DNA of 8,396 nucleotides from Chroococcidiopsidaceae cyanobacterium CP_BM_RX_35 (lineage in GTDB: Bacteria > Cyanobacteriota > Cyanobacteriia > Cyanobacteriales > Chroococcidiopsidaceae). Below, in pieces: positions 1-6,812 of this stretch. The notes beneath the pieces were generated by a model that saw nothing but the letters and a program-made list of their open reading frames with translations, ran no database searches and was not told the origin of the DNA. The stretch covers positions 1-8,396 of the forward strand of contig JAFAVL010000372.1 of NCBI GenBank assembly GCA_019242465.1, given 5' to 3'. The position numbers and the translations under genes were made by a program. Every line of letters begins with the position of its first letter. Position 1 is the stretch's first letter.

Positions 1-111
1 AAAAGAGTAGACTGTTAGTTCGCGCACATTATCCCGGAACCATGCCCCTTTTTTCACATCCCGTGAAAAGTCAGAAACAACTTTGAATACGAAATCAAAC
101 AGGGCAGTAGC

Positions 112-300
112 GTGCTCGAACAGGGCACATTCACTGCTGAAGTCTCCCGCGACGAACAGACCCGCTCCCGCAATGCCATTTGTTCAGATGAAAAGTATTG
201 CCGTGACTCCGAGGATACACCCCTGGATAAGTGTGAAACTGTGCGCACTCGCTCCCGCTGCCATTGCCCAGACAAGCCGAATGAAACCTTTATTCGTTAG
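112..300 (+). CDS. Possible small Cys-rich protein or gene remnant
   Basis: This frame is open from about 67 to the TAG at 298-300. The only plausible start inside is GTG at 112, with no convincing ribosome binding site, so the 5' end may have been lost or shifted. From that start the peptide is 62 aa, hydrophilic, and has five cysteines (24, 30, 41, 50, 52) with the motifs CSDEKYC and CHCP. Codon use is biased towards G-starting codons and C/T endings, which looks coding. Other frames on both strands are also open here because stops are rare, so the call rests on composition. I do not recognise the family. A secreted Cys-rich protein that has lost its signal peptide is one reading; a chance frame is the other. 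Confidence 0.35.
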   Translation: MLEQGTFTAEVSRDEQTRSRNAICSDEKYCRDSEDTPLDKCETVRTRSRCHCPDKPNETFIR

Positions 301-346
301 TGATTTCCGCAATCGGTAGTGACAATGTCGAATTAGGGTCAACTTA

Positions 347-919
347 ATGCTAAACACTAACAAACAACTCGTTGGTTCAATCGCGCTCGTTGGTCTAGTC
401 TTTGCAGAAGCGGTATTGATTCCGCTTACGGCTTGCGCCACAACTCCAGCGCAAGCGCCTGTTCTCCTGAGTCAAAACGAGCCAGGCAGTTTCAAGCGAG
501 TTTTCCTATGCGATAGGTTCGATATCAGGCTAGCAAAGATTCCCAAGACCGACAGATATGTTTACACTCTACCTAACACTCCTACCCACTTAAGTCAAAA
601 ACTGCTAGGAGAGGGAAGCAATTTCACTCAAACCTTTAGTTGTGGTCGATTCAGAGTCACACTAACCGCAAATTACTTCACCAGCAAATATACTTATCGT
701 ACGAGTGGACTTACCCTTACCAATGGCGTCTATGAGCGGGCCTATGGCACATACAGCTTTCGCAATGGCAGCTATGTCCATTCCCTTCAAGATAGAGGAG
801 ATGGTTCTGGAGAACTCAATGTAGTCAAATTTTTCCCGGATGGTCGCCAGAACCTTCAAGTTCATGAAGGATGTACCGTTAAGGGACTTAAGTTCCGGGC
901 GACGTTTGCGGCTGATTGA
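347..919 (+). CDS. Exported or lipoprotein-like hypothetical protein with internal duplication
   Basis: The 190-aa product starts with a short basic end (K6) and a hydrophobic stretch at 8-29. It then has a lipobox-like LTAC at 27-30 and an alternative signal peptidase site after AQA at 35-37, so it is probably exported, as a lipoprotein or a soluble protein. Glu21 inside the hydrophobic stretch is unusual. The mature part repeats a pattern: residues 49-75 (F-x-x-x-F-x-C-x-R-F-x-x-x-L, then a Y-x-Y strand) match 93-119 (the same spacing around FSCGRF, then YTY). A beta-rich region with a single Cys at 176 follows. AGGG at 335-338 lies 8 bp before the ATG. I do not recognise the family. The neighbouring queE gene converges on it across a 39-bp gap with no obvious terminator. 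Confidence 0.75.
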   Translation: MLNTNKQLVGSIALVGLVFAEAVLIPLTACATTPAQAPVLLSQNEPGSFKRVFLCDRFDIRLAKIPKTDRYVYTLPNTPTHLSQKLLGEGSNFTQTFSCGRFRVTLTANYFTSKYTYRTSGLTLTNGVYERAYGTYSFRNGSYVHSLQDRGDGSGELNVVKFFPDGRQNLQVHEGCTVKGLKFRATFAAD

Positions 920-958
920 AAATGAAGATTCCAGTTAGCTCAGAACAGCAGCACATTG

Positions 959-1756
959 CTAAAGCTGACCAATCGTCTTGTGAGTCTGCGGCACAACGCG
1001 GACTCGCTTAAGCTTTCGCTTCATTGCAGCTTGCCAAGCCAAAACCTGATCGCTTGACGGCGGTAATATATGGGCTGGAGCAAACTGTGCAGCTGATTCG
1101 AGCGGCGTCACTGGCTGTAAAAACAGTGGAATTTCTGGACTAACATCTGCGACCAACTCTGCTGAGCGTTCTAACTCTGTAGGCTCAGTCAGGCTAGAAA
1201 CAATCACTTTGACAAACACTTCCACTGAAGCTTGGTAACACAACCGCAGAAATTCTGCGTGTTCCTGCCACCGATTTTCTCCACTAACACTAGGCAGCTT
1301 CAAGTCCATACCAACAGAGTCTAAGTAAGGCAAGATCGTCGCTAGCTGTTCGGGGCGATGTCCGCCGCTTTCAAGGTAGATAGGTAGCCCTGTCCAACTC
1401 CGCACCTGAGGAAGAAACTGCATCAGAAAGGGTGCATGGAGGAGTGGTTCACCGCCAGTGAGGCTGATGCTGTCGTGCAAACCGGGTAGATTTTGCCGTT
1501 GCACCCATTCCAGTAACAAATTTAGTAACACAGGATTGGTGTGGGTTTCAAAGTCGCGTCCTCCAGGTGATCGCTCGACTCGACAAGTGGGTGGAACACT
1601 CCAAGTATGGGCACTGTCACAAAAATGGCAACGCAAATCGCACAAAGCAAAGCGGACAAAAATCTGACGGCTACCGACATTAAGTCCTTCCCCTTGAATA
1701 GCAGAAAAGACCTCAATCAACCGTGCAGTAGGATGTTCAGATGTTTTAGCGGTCAT
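959..1756 (-). CDS. queE: 7-carboxy-7-deazaguanine synthase (radical SAM)
   Basis: QueE converts 6-carboxytetrahydropterin to 7-carboxy-7-deazaguanine, a step towards preQ0 and queuosine in tRNA wobble positions. The 265-aa protein opens with the family signature E-x-F-x-A-I-Q-G-E-G (residues 15-24). It then has the radical SAM cluster motif C39-x3-C43-x2-C46 with an aromatic before the last Cys, and a GGEP motif at 101-104 that contacts the SAM amino group. The K-L-P motif (MDLKLPS) later in the chain fits the family. The ATG at 1754-1756 places the first motif close to the N-terminus, as usual in QueE. It diverges from yqeK across 50 bp, which must hold both promoters unless one is distal; I see no clear box pair there. 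Queuosine partner genes are not in the window. Confidence 0.93.
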   Translation of the reverse strand: MTAKTSEHPTARLIEVFSAIQGEGLNVGSRQIFVRFALCDLRCHFCDSAHTWSVPPTCRVERSPGGRDFETHTNPVLLNLLLEWVQRQNLPGLHDSISLTGGEPLLHAPFLMQFLPQVRSWTGLPIYLESGGHRPEQLATILPYLDSVGMDLKLPSVSGENRWQEHAEFLRLCYQASVEVFVKVIVSSLTEPTELERSAELVADVSPEIPLFLQPVTPLESAAQFAPAHILPPSSDQVLAWQAAMKRKLKRVRVVPQTHKTIGQL

Positions 1757-1806
1757 ATAAAATAGTGTTCACGCTAAGATAGAAACATGATATCTATTCC
1801 TAAGCT

Positions 1807-2403
1807 ATGCGCGAGCGGGTTTTAGCCTGGTTAGCAAATAATGTTCCTCCACCCCGGCTCAGCCATATTCTGAGGGTGGAGCAGATGGCGATAGAGCTAG
1901 CTAAGCATTACAAGCTTGATGTTGAAAAAGCCGCTCAAGCGGGGTTGATGCACGATCTCGCAAAATACTTTAAGCCCCAGCAGTTGCTAGAAATGGCACG
2001 GGTAGAGGGTTTAGAGATAGATGAGGTGATGATAGTAACGCCCCACCTATTACATGCAGACGTGAGTGCAATCGTTGCTAGAGATACATTTGGTGTAGAG
2101 GATAAAGAAGTATTGCAGGCAATCGCGAATCACACCCTAGGCAGACCCGGAATGAGTTTACTTAGCTGTATCGTATTTCTATCAGATAGTTTAGAACCAG
2201 GTCGTGGTGACACCCCAGAGCTAGAAATATTGCGACAGATGAGCTATCAAAATCCGGCTCAAGCTGTTTGGCTCACCTGTGACTATTCTCTGAAATTCTT
2301 ACTTAAAACTCATTGCTTGGTTCATCCTAGGACAATAGCGACTCGAAATTGGTTTCTGCAACTAGCGAAAAGCGAGCAAATGCAAGCTCAAATAACTGCA
2401 TGA
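1807..2403 (+). CDS. yqeK: HD-domain symmetrical Ap4A hydrolase YqeK
   Basis: YqeK is an HD-superfamily metal-dependent hydrolase. Characterised members cleave diadenosine tetraphosphate symmetrically to ADP. Visible metal-site residues are H20 (LSHILRVE), the H49-D50 pair (LMHDLAKY), H83 (LLHADVSA), H109 (IANHTLGRPGMS) and D127 (VFLSDSLEPGR). All fall where the family expects them, and 198 aa is a normal length. The ATG at 1807 has no clear Shine-Dalgarno sequence, but the N-terminal helix right after it matches family layout. It precedes rsfS with 172 bp between, a pairing seen widely in bacteria (nadD-yqeK-rsfS in Firmicutes); nadD is not seen here. The gap to rsfS contains a strong hairpin. 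Confidence 0.9.
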   Translation: MRERVLAWLANNVPPPRLSHILRVEQMAIELAKHYKLDVEKAAQAGLMHDLAKYFKPQQLLEMARVEGLEIDEVMIVTPHLLHADVSAIVARDTFGVEDKEVLQAIANHTLGRPGMSLLSCIVFLSDSLEPGRGDTPELEILRQMSYQNPAQAVWLTCDYSLKFLLKTHCLVHPRTIATRNWFLQLAKSEQMQAQITA

Positions 2404-2427
2404 CACCTAATTTTTGCTACGATCAAA

Positions 2428-2469
2428 GTCAACCTTCTCCTGCCCTGCCACGGCAGGACATGCGTTGAC
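2428..2469. repeat. Two-tier inverted repeat between yqeK and rsfS
   Basis: The inner arms TCCTGCC (2438-2444) and GGCAGGA (2452-2458) pair perfectly around a 7-base loop. The outer arms GTCAAC (2428-2433) and GTTGAC (2464-2469) also pair perfectly, separated from the inner stem by 4 and 5 unpaired bases. No T run follows, so it is not a classic intrinsic terminator. It could be an RNA hairpin that slows transcription or protects the yqeK 3' end, a leader element of rsfS, or a dispersed small repeat of cyanobacterial genomes. Confidence 0.6.
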
Positions 2470-2575
2470 CTCGTCAAAATTTCAGCAATTCCTCCATTGG
2501 CATTCCAGTCGATTCGAGATTTTTCTTGACAGTCTCCAAATTGTAGAAGCAATCAAACAAAATAACTGAGGTTTA

Positions 2576-3010
2576 ATGTCGGATTATTCCCAAACCAATT
2601 TACCCTCGAAGTCATTCCTCGCCCTTGCTCACCAAGATGCGAGTCGAGAATTAGCCATAACCATTGCCCAAGCAGCAGAAGAACGTAAAGCTGGTGATAT
2701 AGTTTTACTGCGAGTGGCAGAGGTGTCGTATCTGTCTGATTACTTTGTGATGATGACGGGCTATTCAAGGGTACAGGTACGGGCGCTCGCCGGGGCGATT
2801 GAAGACAAGGTTGAGCGAGAGTGGCAAAGGCGTCCCATTCGGACAGAAGGACAAGTTGATGGCACTTGGGTGCTACAAGACTACGGCGACGTGATAGCTC
2901 ATATCATGATGCCTAAAGAGCGGGAGTTTTATAATTTGGAAGCCTTTTGGGGTCACGCAGAACAGATAAAATTTCCCACATCCAGTGACAATGAGGGGTT
3001 GACGACATGA
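2576..3010 (+). CDS. rsfS: Ribosomal silencing factor RsfS
   Basis: RsfS (Iojap/YbeB family) binds uL14 on the large ribosomal subunit and blocks joining with the small subunit when nutrients are limiting. Family motifs are clear: K-A-G-D-I at 38-42, the SDYFVMMTG stretch at 54-62, then S-x-x-Q-V-R-A at 64-70. [12 protein letters not shown] follows at 98-109 and [11 protein letters not shown] at 115-125. At 144 aa it is slightly longer than minimal RsfS, with about 23 extra N-terminal residues. The ATG at 2576 is preceded by TGAGG at 2567-2571. A consensus TTGACA lies at 2526-2531, but no matching -10 box is evident. It shares ATGA with the next gene, so the two are translationally coupled. 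Confidence 0.94.
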   Translation: MSDYSQTNLPSKSFLALAHQDASRELAITIAQAAEERKAGDIVLLRVAEVSYLSDYFVMMTGYSRVQVRALAGAIEDKVEREWQRRPIRTEGQVDGTWVLQDYGDVIAHIMMPKEREFYNLEAFWGHAEQIKFPTSSDNEGLTT

Positions 3011-3507
3011 TGGAGTCGCCGATATCTGTTTGCCCTGTCCCTCATGAACAGCAACCAATAAATGAATATGAGGGGTTGAAAGAGTCCTGGTTTTTTAGCT
3101 ATGGCACTCTTAACTGGCGAAGGTATCTGACAAAAATCTTTTGGCTTTGGGGATTATCGTGGTTTGTAGCAGGACCTGTGGCAGCGGCAAGTTTCCCTCC
3201 TCAGAAGTATCCTGCACAATTCTTCCTCATTGGGGCAGGGGGAGCGAGTGTCGGAGTGGCACTCGCTCTACTACAACTGTATTTAAGTTGGTCCTATATA
3301 CGCAATCGCTTGGTGAGTCCGACAATATTTTACGAGGAGTCAGGTTGGTACGACGGTCAAACTTGGGCAAAACCGCCAGAGATTCTAGCACGTGATCGCT
3401 TGATTGTCACCTACCAAGTCCAACCGATTCTCCGAAGGCTTTCACGCTCCTTTGCTTGGCTTGCTCTATTACTTCTTTTAGGTTTATTGGTGTGGAATAT
3501 TCTCTAA
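3007..3507 (+). CDS. CGLD27/Ycf36 (DUF1230) family membrane protein
   Basis: The 166-aa protein matches the DUF1230 family, conserved in cyanobacteria, plastids (ycf36) and plants (CGLD27). The N-terminal signature C9-P-V-P-x-E-Q-Q-P-x-N-E-Y (9-21) is followed by L-x-x-S-W-F-F (24-30). Membrane spans are likely at about 43-63, 70-93 and 148-166. Between the second and third is the soluble segment [22 protein letters not shown] (108-132), the most conserved family block. In plants CGLD27 has been linked to chloroplast iron or stress physiology, but the molecular function is not settled. It starts inside the rsfS stop (ATGA overlap), so it very likely shares the rsfS transcript. A second ATG directly follows the first; either may be used. 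Confidence 0.9.
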   Translation: MMESPISVCPVPHEQQPINEYEGLKESWFFSYGTLNWRRYLTKIFWLWGLSWFVAGPVAAASFPPQKYPAQFFLIGAGGASVGVALALLQLYLSWSYIRNRLVSPTIFYEESGWYDGQTWAKPPEILARDRLIVTYQVQPILRRLSRSFAWLALLLLLGLLVWNIL

Positions 3508-3546
3508 ATCAACTGTCCTGTCCCCTTAAGTGATACATTTTTACGC

Positions 3547-4500
3547 ATGACAAGGGGAAAACGAACTCAAGCGGCAGCACTGGAAGTCCGATTGCTGCGT
3601 GAAGGTATTATAGAATCTCGGCATCATGTTCAGGCGGTTGTATGTGACAGCCGAGGCAGAGTTTTATCTGTTGCTGGGAACTCCGAAACTGCTACATTTG
3701 CCCGTTCCACCCTCAAGCCATTTCAAGCTCTTGGTGTTACTACAACTGGTACGCTGGAGCGCTACAACTTGACGGATCGGGATTTAGCAATTATCTGTAG
3801 TTCCCACCAAGGGGCGGTTGAACAGGTGCGGCAGGTGTTCAACATTCTGTGGCGAGCTGATATCGATCCCTCTGCCCTCCAGTGTCCGATTCCACCGGGC
3901 AAGAGTAGTCCACTACAATACAATTGCTCCGGTAAGCACGCGGGGATGCTGGCTGTGTGTCAGCAACGGCACTGGCCTCTGAATAATTATTTGCAGCCAA
4001 ACCACCCTGTGCAACAACTGATATTAGGCAAAGTAGCAGAGCTGCTGCGTATGCCAGCTGAGGAGTTCATCCGCGCTCATGACGATTGCGGTGTCCCTAC
4101 CTACTTCATGCAACTTGGACAAATGGCGTCGCTATATGCCCAGCTAGCCTCTGGTAGCAATGTGGATATGGAGCGCATTGTCCGTGCCATGACTTATCAC
4201 CCAGGTTTGGTGGCAGGAGAAGGAGAATTTGATACCGAACTGATGCGCCTGACTGGTGGAGAACTAGTCAGTAAAGCTGGAGCGGAGGGAGTTCAGTGTA
4301 TTGGTCAAGTTGGTGAGGGCATGGGTTTGGCAATTAAGGTCATAGATGGGGCAAAGCGAGCTAAGTCTGCTGTAGCTATCCAGTTGCTCAAGCAGATGGG
4401 TTGGATTAGTCCCACCACAGCCGAATCTCTAGCCGAAAGCTTTATGAACTTGGGTAACTTCAAGCGCTTAGAGGTGATTGGGGAATTATCAATGCTTTAG
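3547..4500 (+). CDS. L-asparaginase, Rhizobium etli type II family (PF06089)
   Basis: The product hydrolyses L-asparagine to aspartate and ammonia and belongs to the serine-lysine fold family typified by Rhizobium etli asparaginase, unrelated to the E. coli AnsA/AnsB class. Visible motifs are the S-x-x-K pair S54/K57 in FARSTLKPFQA, the C-S-S-H-Q-G block at 84-89, and C127-S-G-K130-H-A-G-M. Further on are H-D-D-C181-G-V-P and K243-A-G-A-E-G-V. The 54-residue spacing between C127 and C181 fits the metal-binding cysteines described for R. etli ReAV, as I recall them. The 317-aa length is normal. It follows the CGLD27 gene by 39 bp on the same strand without a clear ribosome binding site. The tRNA promoter begins one base after its stop. 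Confidence 0.92.
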   Translation: MTRGKRTQAAALEVRLLREGIIESRHHVQAVVCDSRGRVLSVAGNSETATFARSTLKPFQALGVTTTGTLERYNLTDRDLAIICSSHQGAVEQVRQVFNILWRADIDPSALQCPIPPGKSSPLQYNCSGKHAGMLAVCQQRHWPLNNYLQPNHPVQQLILGKVAELLRMPAEEFIRAHDDCGVPTYFMQLGQMASLYAQLASGSNVDMERIVRAMTYHPGLVAGEGEFDTELMRLTGGELVSKAGAEGVQCIGQVGEGMGLAIKVIDGAKRAKSAVAIQLLKQMGWISPTTAESLAESFMNLGNFKRLEVIGELSML

Positions 4501-4530
4501 TTGTCAACTTGCCCAGTTTATGGTTATACT
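4501..4530 (+). promoter_or_regulatory. Promoter of the initiator tRNA gene
   Basis: TTGTCA (4501-4506, five of six consensus -35 bases) and TATACT (4525-4530, -10) are separated by 18 bp. They start immediately after the asparaginase stop codon. Transcription would begin near 4537, leaving only a few leader bases before the tRNA. Confidence 0.7.
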
Positions 4531-4541
4531 AGACTAGTTGA

Positions 4542-4618
<77 letters not shown>

Positions 4619-4633
4619 AAACGCAAACGAAAC

Positions 4634-4673
4634 AAGACCTTGTAAGCCTATAGAACTTACAAGGTCTTATTCT
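4634..4673 (+). terminator. Hairpin terminator of tRNA-fMet
   Basis: A perfect 13-bp stem is formed by AAGACCTTGTAAG (4634-4646) and CTTACAAGGTCTT (4656-4668) with a 9-base loop. It is followed by a T-rich ATTCT tail. It starts 15 bp after the CCA end. Confidence 0.85.
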
Positions 4674-4706
4674 ATACCAAGCTAATGGTTATTTTGAAAG
4701 GTTGAA

Positions 4707-5042
4707 TTGGATGCAAAGCTGAATGGAGATGTAGCGGAACAAGCTGCCATTCTTCATGCTCTGAAGCGTGGGTGGGGAGTCCTTAAACCAGTCGGAGATA
4801 GGTTAACATACGACTTGGTCTTTGATATAGAGGGAAGTTTAGTCAAGTTTCAAGTAAAGTTTGCCTGGTTTGACGAACCGTCTGGTAACTACGTTCTACA
4901 TATGATGATAGATATTCTAATACCTGTACCAATAATTAAGAAAAAAGAATTTAAACTCGGAATTAGATTGGCAACATACAGGCTAGAAGAGATAGCAGAG
5001 ATTACAATCAACACCAGGAAAAAAATATGTCTTGGAAATTAG
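4707..5042 (+). CDS. Group I intron-associated PD-(D/E)XK endonuclease-like protein, probably C-terminally decayed
   Basis: Residues 6-63 match a cyanobacterial family related to the homing endonuclease I-Ssp6803I. They include G-D-V-A-E11-Q-A-A, a W-G-V-L-x-P-V-G-D-R block, Y-D36-L-V-F, and F-Q49-V-K51 as the PD-(D/E)XK-like core with Gln in the acidic position. Members I recall continue after S-G-N-Y-V with a DNRRTKTNRR-like segment and run to roughly 150 aa. Here the protein is 111 aa and that segment is missing. The shifted frame starting at 4895 reads YDDR then T-x-T-N-N, faintly like the lost segment, so a frameshift near 4895 is likely. TTG at 4707 is the probable start: AAAGG lies 5 bp upstream and an in-frame stop at 4695 rules out extension. 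Activity is doubtful. It lies 89 bp after the intronless tRNA-fMet. Confidence 0.72.
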   Translation: MDAKLNGDVAEQAAILHALKRGWGVLKPVGDRLTYDLVFDIEGSLVKFQVKFAWFDEPSGNYVLHMMIDILIPVPIIKKKEFKLGIRLATYRLEEIAEITINTRKKICLGN

Positions 5043-5054
5043 ATGGTGTCTAAT

Positions 5055-5073
5055 GAGGATGTTTCAAAAGCGA
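5055..5073 (+). repeat. Left terminal inverted repeat of the IS5-derived unit
   Basis: It reads GAGGATGTTTCA followed by AAAGCGA. The first 12 bases match the right repeat perfectly and 17 of 19 match overall. I see no transposase start after it; the next gene begins 185 bp inside. Confidence 0.5.
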
Positions 5074-5195
5074 ATGGATCGGTAAAAAAGCTCTCTTGGC
5101 ATAACTACAGCTTATGTCGCTCGTGGTTCTTGGTGTGGCGGTAGCTTGAAGTTTGTCTGACGCTGCTCAAGTAAGGGTATAAATGAGCTTTCAGG

Positions 5196-5229
5196 TGTTT
5201 ATATATCATTATTTGCTGATATAATGATA
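5196..5229 (+). promoter_or_regulatory. Promoter and ArsR-type operator for the regulator-efflux operon
   Basis: A consensus TATAAT (5220-5225) has a weak -35 candidate TGTTTA (5196-5201) 18 bp upstream. Over the -10 box lies a perfect 9-bp inverted repeat, TATCATTAT (5204-5212) and ATAATGATA (5221-5229), with an 8-bp spacer. A second nested pair, ATATCA (5203-5208) and TGATAT (5217-5222), also fits the TCA/TGA dyads of ArsR/SmtB operators. A repressor bound here would block RNA polymerase, with metal binding relieving it. Confidence 0.7.
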
Positions 5230-5258
5230 CAAAAGTGTTTTGTATTGAAATTAAGCAT

Positions 5259-5603
5259 ATGATTCTCTCTGCTCAATCCCAGTCCACTCGCTTGAAAGCT
5301 AAACTCTTTCGTGGGTTTTCTGATTCATCACGATTGGCGATTTTGGACGTGCTGCGCTCACGTCCAATGACCGTGAGTGAAATTGTTGAAGCAACCGGGC
5401 TATCGCAACCTAACACCTCAAACCATTTGGGCTGTCTCCGTGATTGTGGTCTGGTAAACGCCCTACAGCAAGGACGGTACACGAGCTATCAACTCGCTGA
5501 TCCACGAGTTGCTGAGATCTTGGAAATGGTCGATGAGTTACTGGCTGATGTAGCAAAAGGAGTTTATGAATGTACCCGCTACAACTGCTCAAAGAACGAA
5601 TAA
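5259..5603 (+). CDS. CmtR-type ArsR/SmtB metal-sensing repressor
   Basis: This is a 114-aa winged-helix repressor. The recognition helix region reads L-S-Q-P-N-T-S-N-H-L-G-C59-L-R-D-C63-G-L, followed by the wing G-R-Y-T-S-Y-Q-L. The C-x3-C pair in the recognition helix plus a C-terminal cysteine (C105, also C110) reproduces the cadmium/lead site of Mycobacterium tuberculosis CmtR (C57, C61, C102). Spacing is nearly the same: 42 residues from C63 to C105 against 41. I therefore infer Cd/Pb sensing. ATG at 5259 is preferred over an in-frame GTG at 5235, because transcription from the TATAAT box would start at about 5232, leaving GTG almost leaderless. The efflux gene follows 23 bp after the stop, so the repressor probably controls itself and that gene. 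Confidence 0.88.
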   Translation: MILSAQSQSTRLKAKLFRGFSDSSRLAILDVLRSRPMTVSEIVEATGLSQPNTSNHLGCLRDCGLVNALQQGRYTSYQLADPRVAEILEMVDELLADVAKGVYECTRYNCSKNE

Positions 5604-5626
5604 CAACAAGCTAATCAGGAGGCACA

Positions 5627-6232
5627 ATGTCAGACTGTGGATGTCACATGGAAGCGAAGAACGCAGCGGAGCGTAAAACGCTGCGAATTCTGTTACTTAT
5701 CAATGGCGCAATGTTTGTCGTCGGAATTGTAGCAGGAGTTTTAGCGCATTCAACTGCCTTACTTGCAGACTCATTAGATATGTTTGCAGATGCTTCGGTT
5801 TATGCGATGTCGCTTTATGCAGTTGGCAAATCGGCGCATCACAAGAATCGTGCAGCGACTCTAAGTGGTATTTTTCAGATCACGTTAGCCGTGATGGTTG
5901 TCGTCGATGTGATTCGACGGTTTGTTTGGGGGAGTTCACCGGAATCAGGCTGGATGATGGCAATTGCTCTCTTGGCGCTGATTGCTAATAGTTATGGTTT
6001 GTACCTTCTCTCAAAGCATCGTCAGGGTGAGGTACATATGCGGGCAAGTTGGATATTTACGCAGAATGATGTAATTGCAAATTTCAGTGTGATCGTTGCA
6101 GGTTTGCTAGTCATTCTATTCAATTCTCGGTTTCCCGATTTAATTGTTGGATTTGGAATCGCCAGCCTAGTTGTTTGGGGTGGAATCAGTATTATTCGAG
6201 ATGCACAACGCGACAGAATAAGCTTTACTTGA
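5627..6232 (+). CDS. CDF-family cation efflux protein lacking the cytoplasmic domain
   Basis: The 201-aa membrane protein resembles the short cation diffusion facilitators found beside CmtR-like regulators. The second span carries A-D48-S-L-D51-M-F-A-D55, giving the D-x3-D half of the transport site. A later span has N147-D148-V-I-A-N152, where D148 lines up with YiiP D157; the His that YiiP has four residues before it appears to be Phe144. Six spans are predicted. The chain stops after the last one, so the usual dimerising cytoplasmic domain is absent. An N-terminal C4-G-C6-H7 may be an extra metal ligand. AGGAGG at 5617-5622 is a strong ribosome binding site 4 bp before ATG. Probable role: export of Cd, Pb, Zn or a similar ion. 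The exact ion is inference from the regulator. Confidence 0.88.
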   Translation: MSDCGCHMEAKNAAERKTLRILLLINGAMFVVGIVAGVLAHSTALLADSLDMFADASVYAMSLYAVGKSAHHKNRAATLSGIFQITLAVMVVVDVIRRFVWGSSPESGWMMAIALLALIANSYGLYLLSKHRQGEVHMRASWIFTQNDVIANFSVIVAGLLVILFNSRFPDLIVGFGIASLVVWGGISIIRDAQRDRISFT

Positions 6233-6348
6233 TTGCTGGCTTCAAGGGTCAACCAGCAGAAGTCAGAAAAAGGGGCGACTCGGTCGTTCAAGACGGCTGA
6301 AAGCCAAGCCCGGACGAGGAACATTAGCCCTGAAGAGATAAAGAGAGT

Positions 6349-6354
6349 TATAAT
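6349..6354 (+). promoter_or_regulatory. Candidate -10 box upstream of the glycine-zipper gene
   Basis: A perfect TATAAT lies 43 bp before the ATG at 6398, inside the 165-bp gap after the efflux gene. The -35 region is poor (TTAGCC at 6324-6329, 19-bp spacing). It suggests the next two genes can be transcribed separately from the metal operon. I see no clear terminator in 6233-6340. Confidence 0.4.
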
Positions 6355-6397
6355 TCAAAGCGCAAAACCTCAGCTGGTATTTGAGAGGTGTAGAAGA

Positions 6398-6787
6398 ATG
6401 CAAATGAAATTGACATCAAGATTAACGGTTAGTTTAACTATCTCTTCAATTACATTGACCGGCTGTATAGTAACTTTAGAGCAAATCAGCTATGCACAGT
6501 CCCCTCAACCTAGCTCACCACCCTATTCATCCACCTACTGTGACAACTATGCCCGAAACCACGCTAACCGGAATGTGAAGGGTCAACCTTTGCACGGAGC
6601 TGGGAGTGGAGCTACCGCTGGAACACTAATCGGCGGAATTGCTGGTGGGTGGAGTGGAGCTAGAACAGGTGCGGCTGTTGGGGCTGGTGTCGGAGCAGTT
6701 GGTGGCGGGGTTAATCAAGCTTCTGAACGCGATCGTCTGTATAGAATTGCTTATGAGGATTGCATGAGAGGGAACTTGCCGCGTTAA
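6398..6787 (+). CDS. Glycine-zipper lipoprotein-like protein
   Basis: From ATG 6398 the product is 129 aa. Its signal peptide ends in the lipobox L20-T-G-C23, or alternatively in an AQS-type cleavage site a little later. A short linker, Y-C-D-N-Y-A-R-N-H-A-N-R-N, leads into a glycine zipper of G-x3-G repeats (G-A-x-x-G-x-x-I-G-G-I-A-G-G and on to G-A-G-V-G-A-V-G-G-G). The end, R-D-R-L-Y-R-I-A-Y-E-D-C-M-R-G, is typical of a cyanobacterial family with Cys before and after the zipper. Such proteins are thought to insert in the outer membrane or oligomerise; a defined function is lacking. The frame is open back to 6233, but the signal peptide, TATAAT box and GAGAGG at 6383-6388 favour 6398 (or ATG 6404). 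It is 25 bp before the HdeA-like gene. Confidence 0.8.
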   Translation: MQMKLTSRLTVSLTISSITLTGCIVTLEQISYAQSPQPSSPPYSSTYCDNYARNHANRNVKGQPLHGAGSGATAGTLIGGIAGGWSGARTGAAVGAGVGAVGGGVNQASERDRLYRIAYEDCMRGNLPR

Positions 6788-6812
6788 GAGAAATAAATTC
6801 AGGAGAAGCGAG

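Noticed and set aside
184..441. Minus-strand frame of 85 aa with a hydrophobic segment overlapping the start of the 347-919 gene
   Set aside because: It overlaps the signal peptide region of a better-supported plus-strand gene and stops at TGA without a ribosome binding site or family match.
1757..1806. Divergent promoters between queE and yqeK
   Set aside because: Only AT-rich partial boxes are visible; no -35/-10 pair with proper spacing could be defended on either strand.
5235..5258. GTG start adding eight residues to the regulator
   Set aside because: It lies about 3 bases after the predicted transcription start and has no ribosome binding site.
6233..6397. N-terminal extension of the glycine-zipper gene from a TTG directly after the efflux gene stop
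   Set aside because: It would bury the signal peptide and lipobox internally; a TATAAT box and ATG 6398 explain the gene better.
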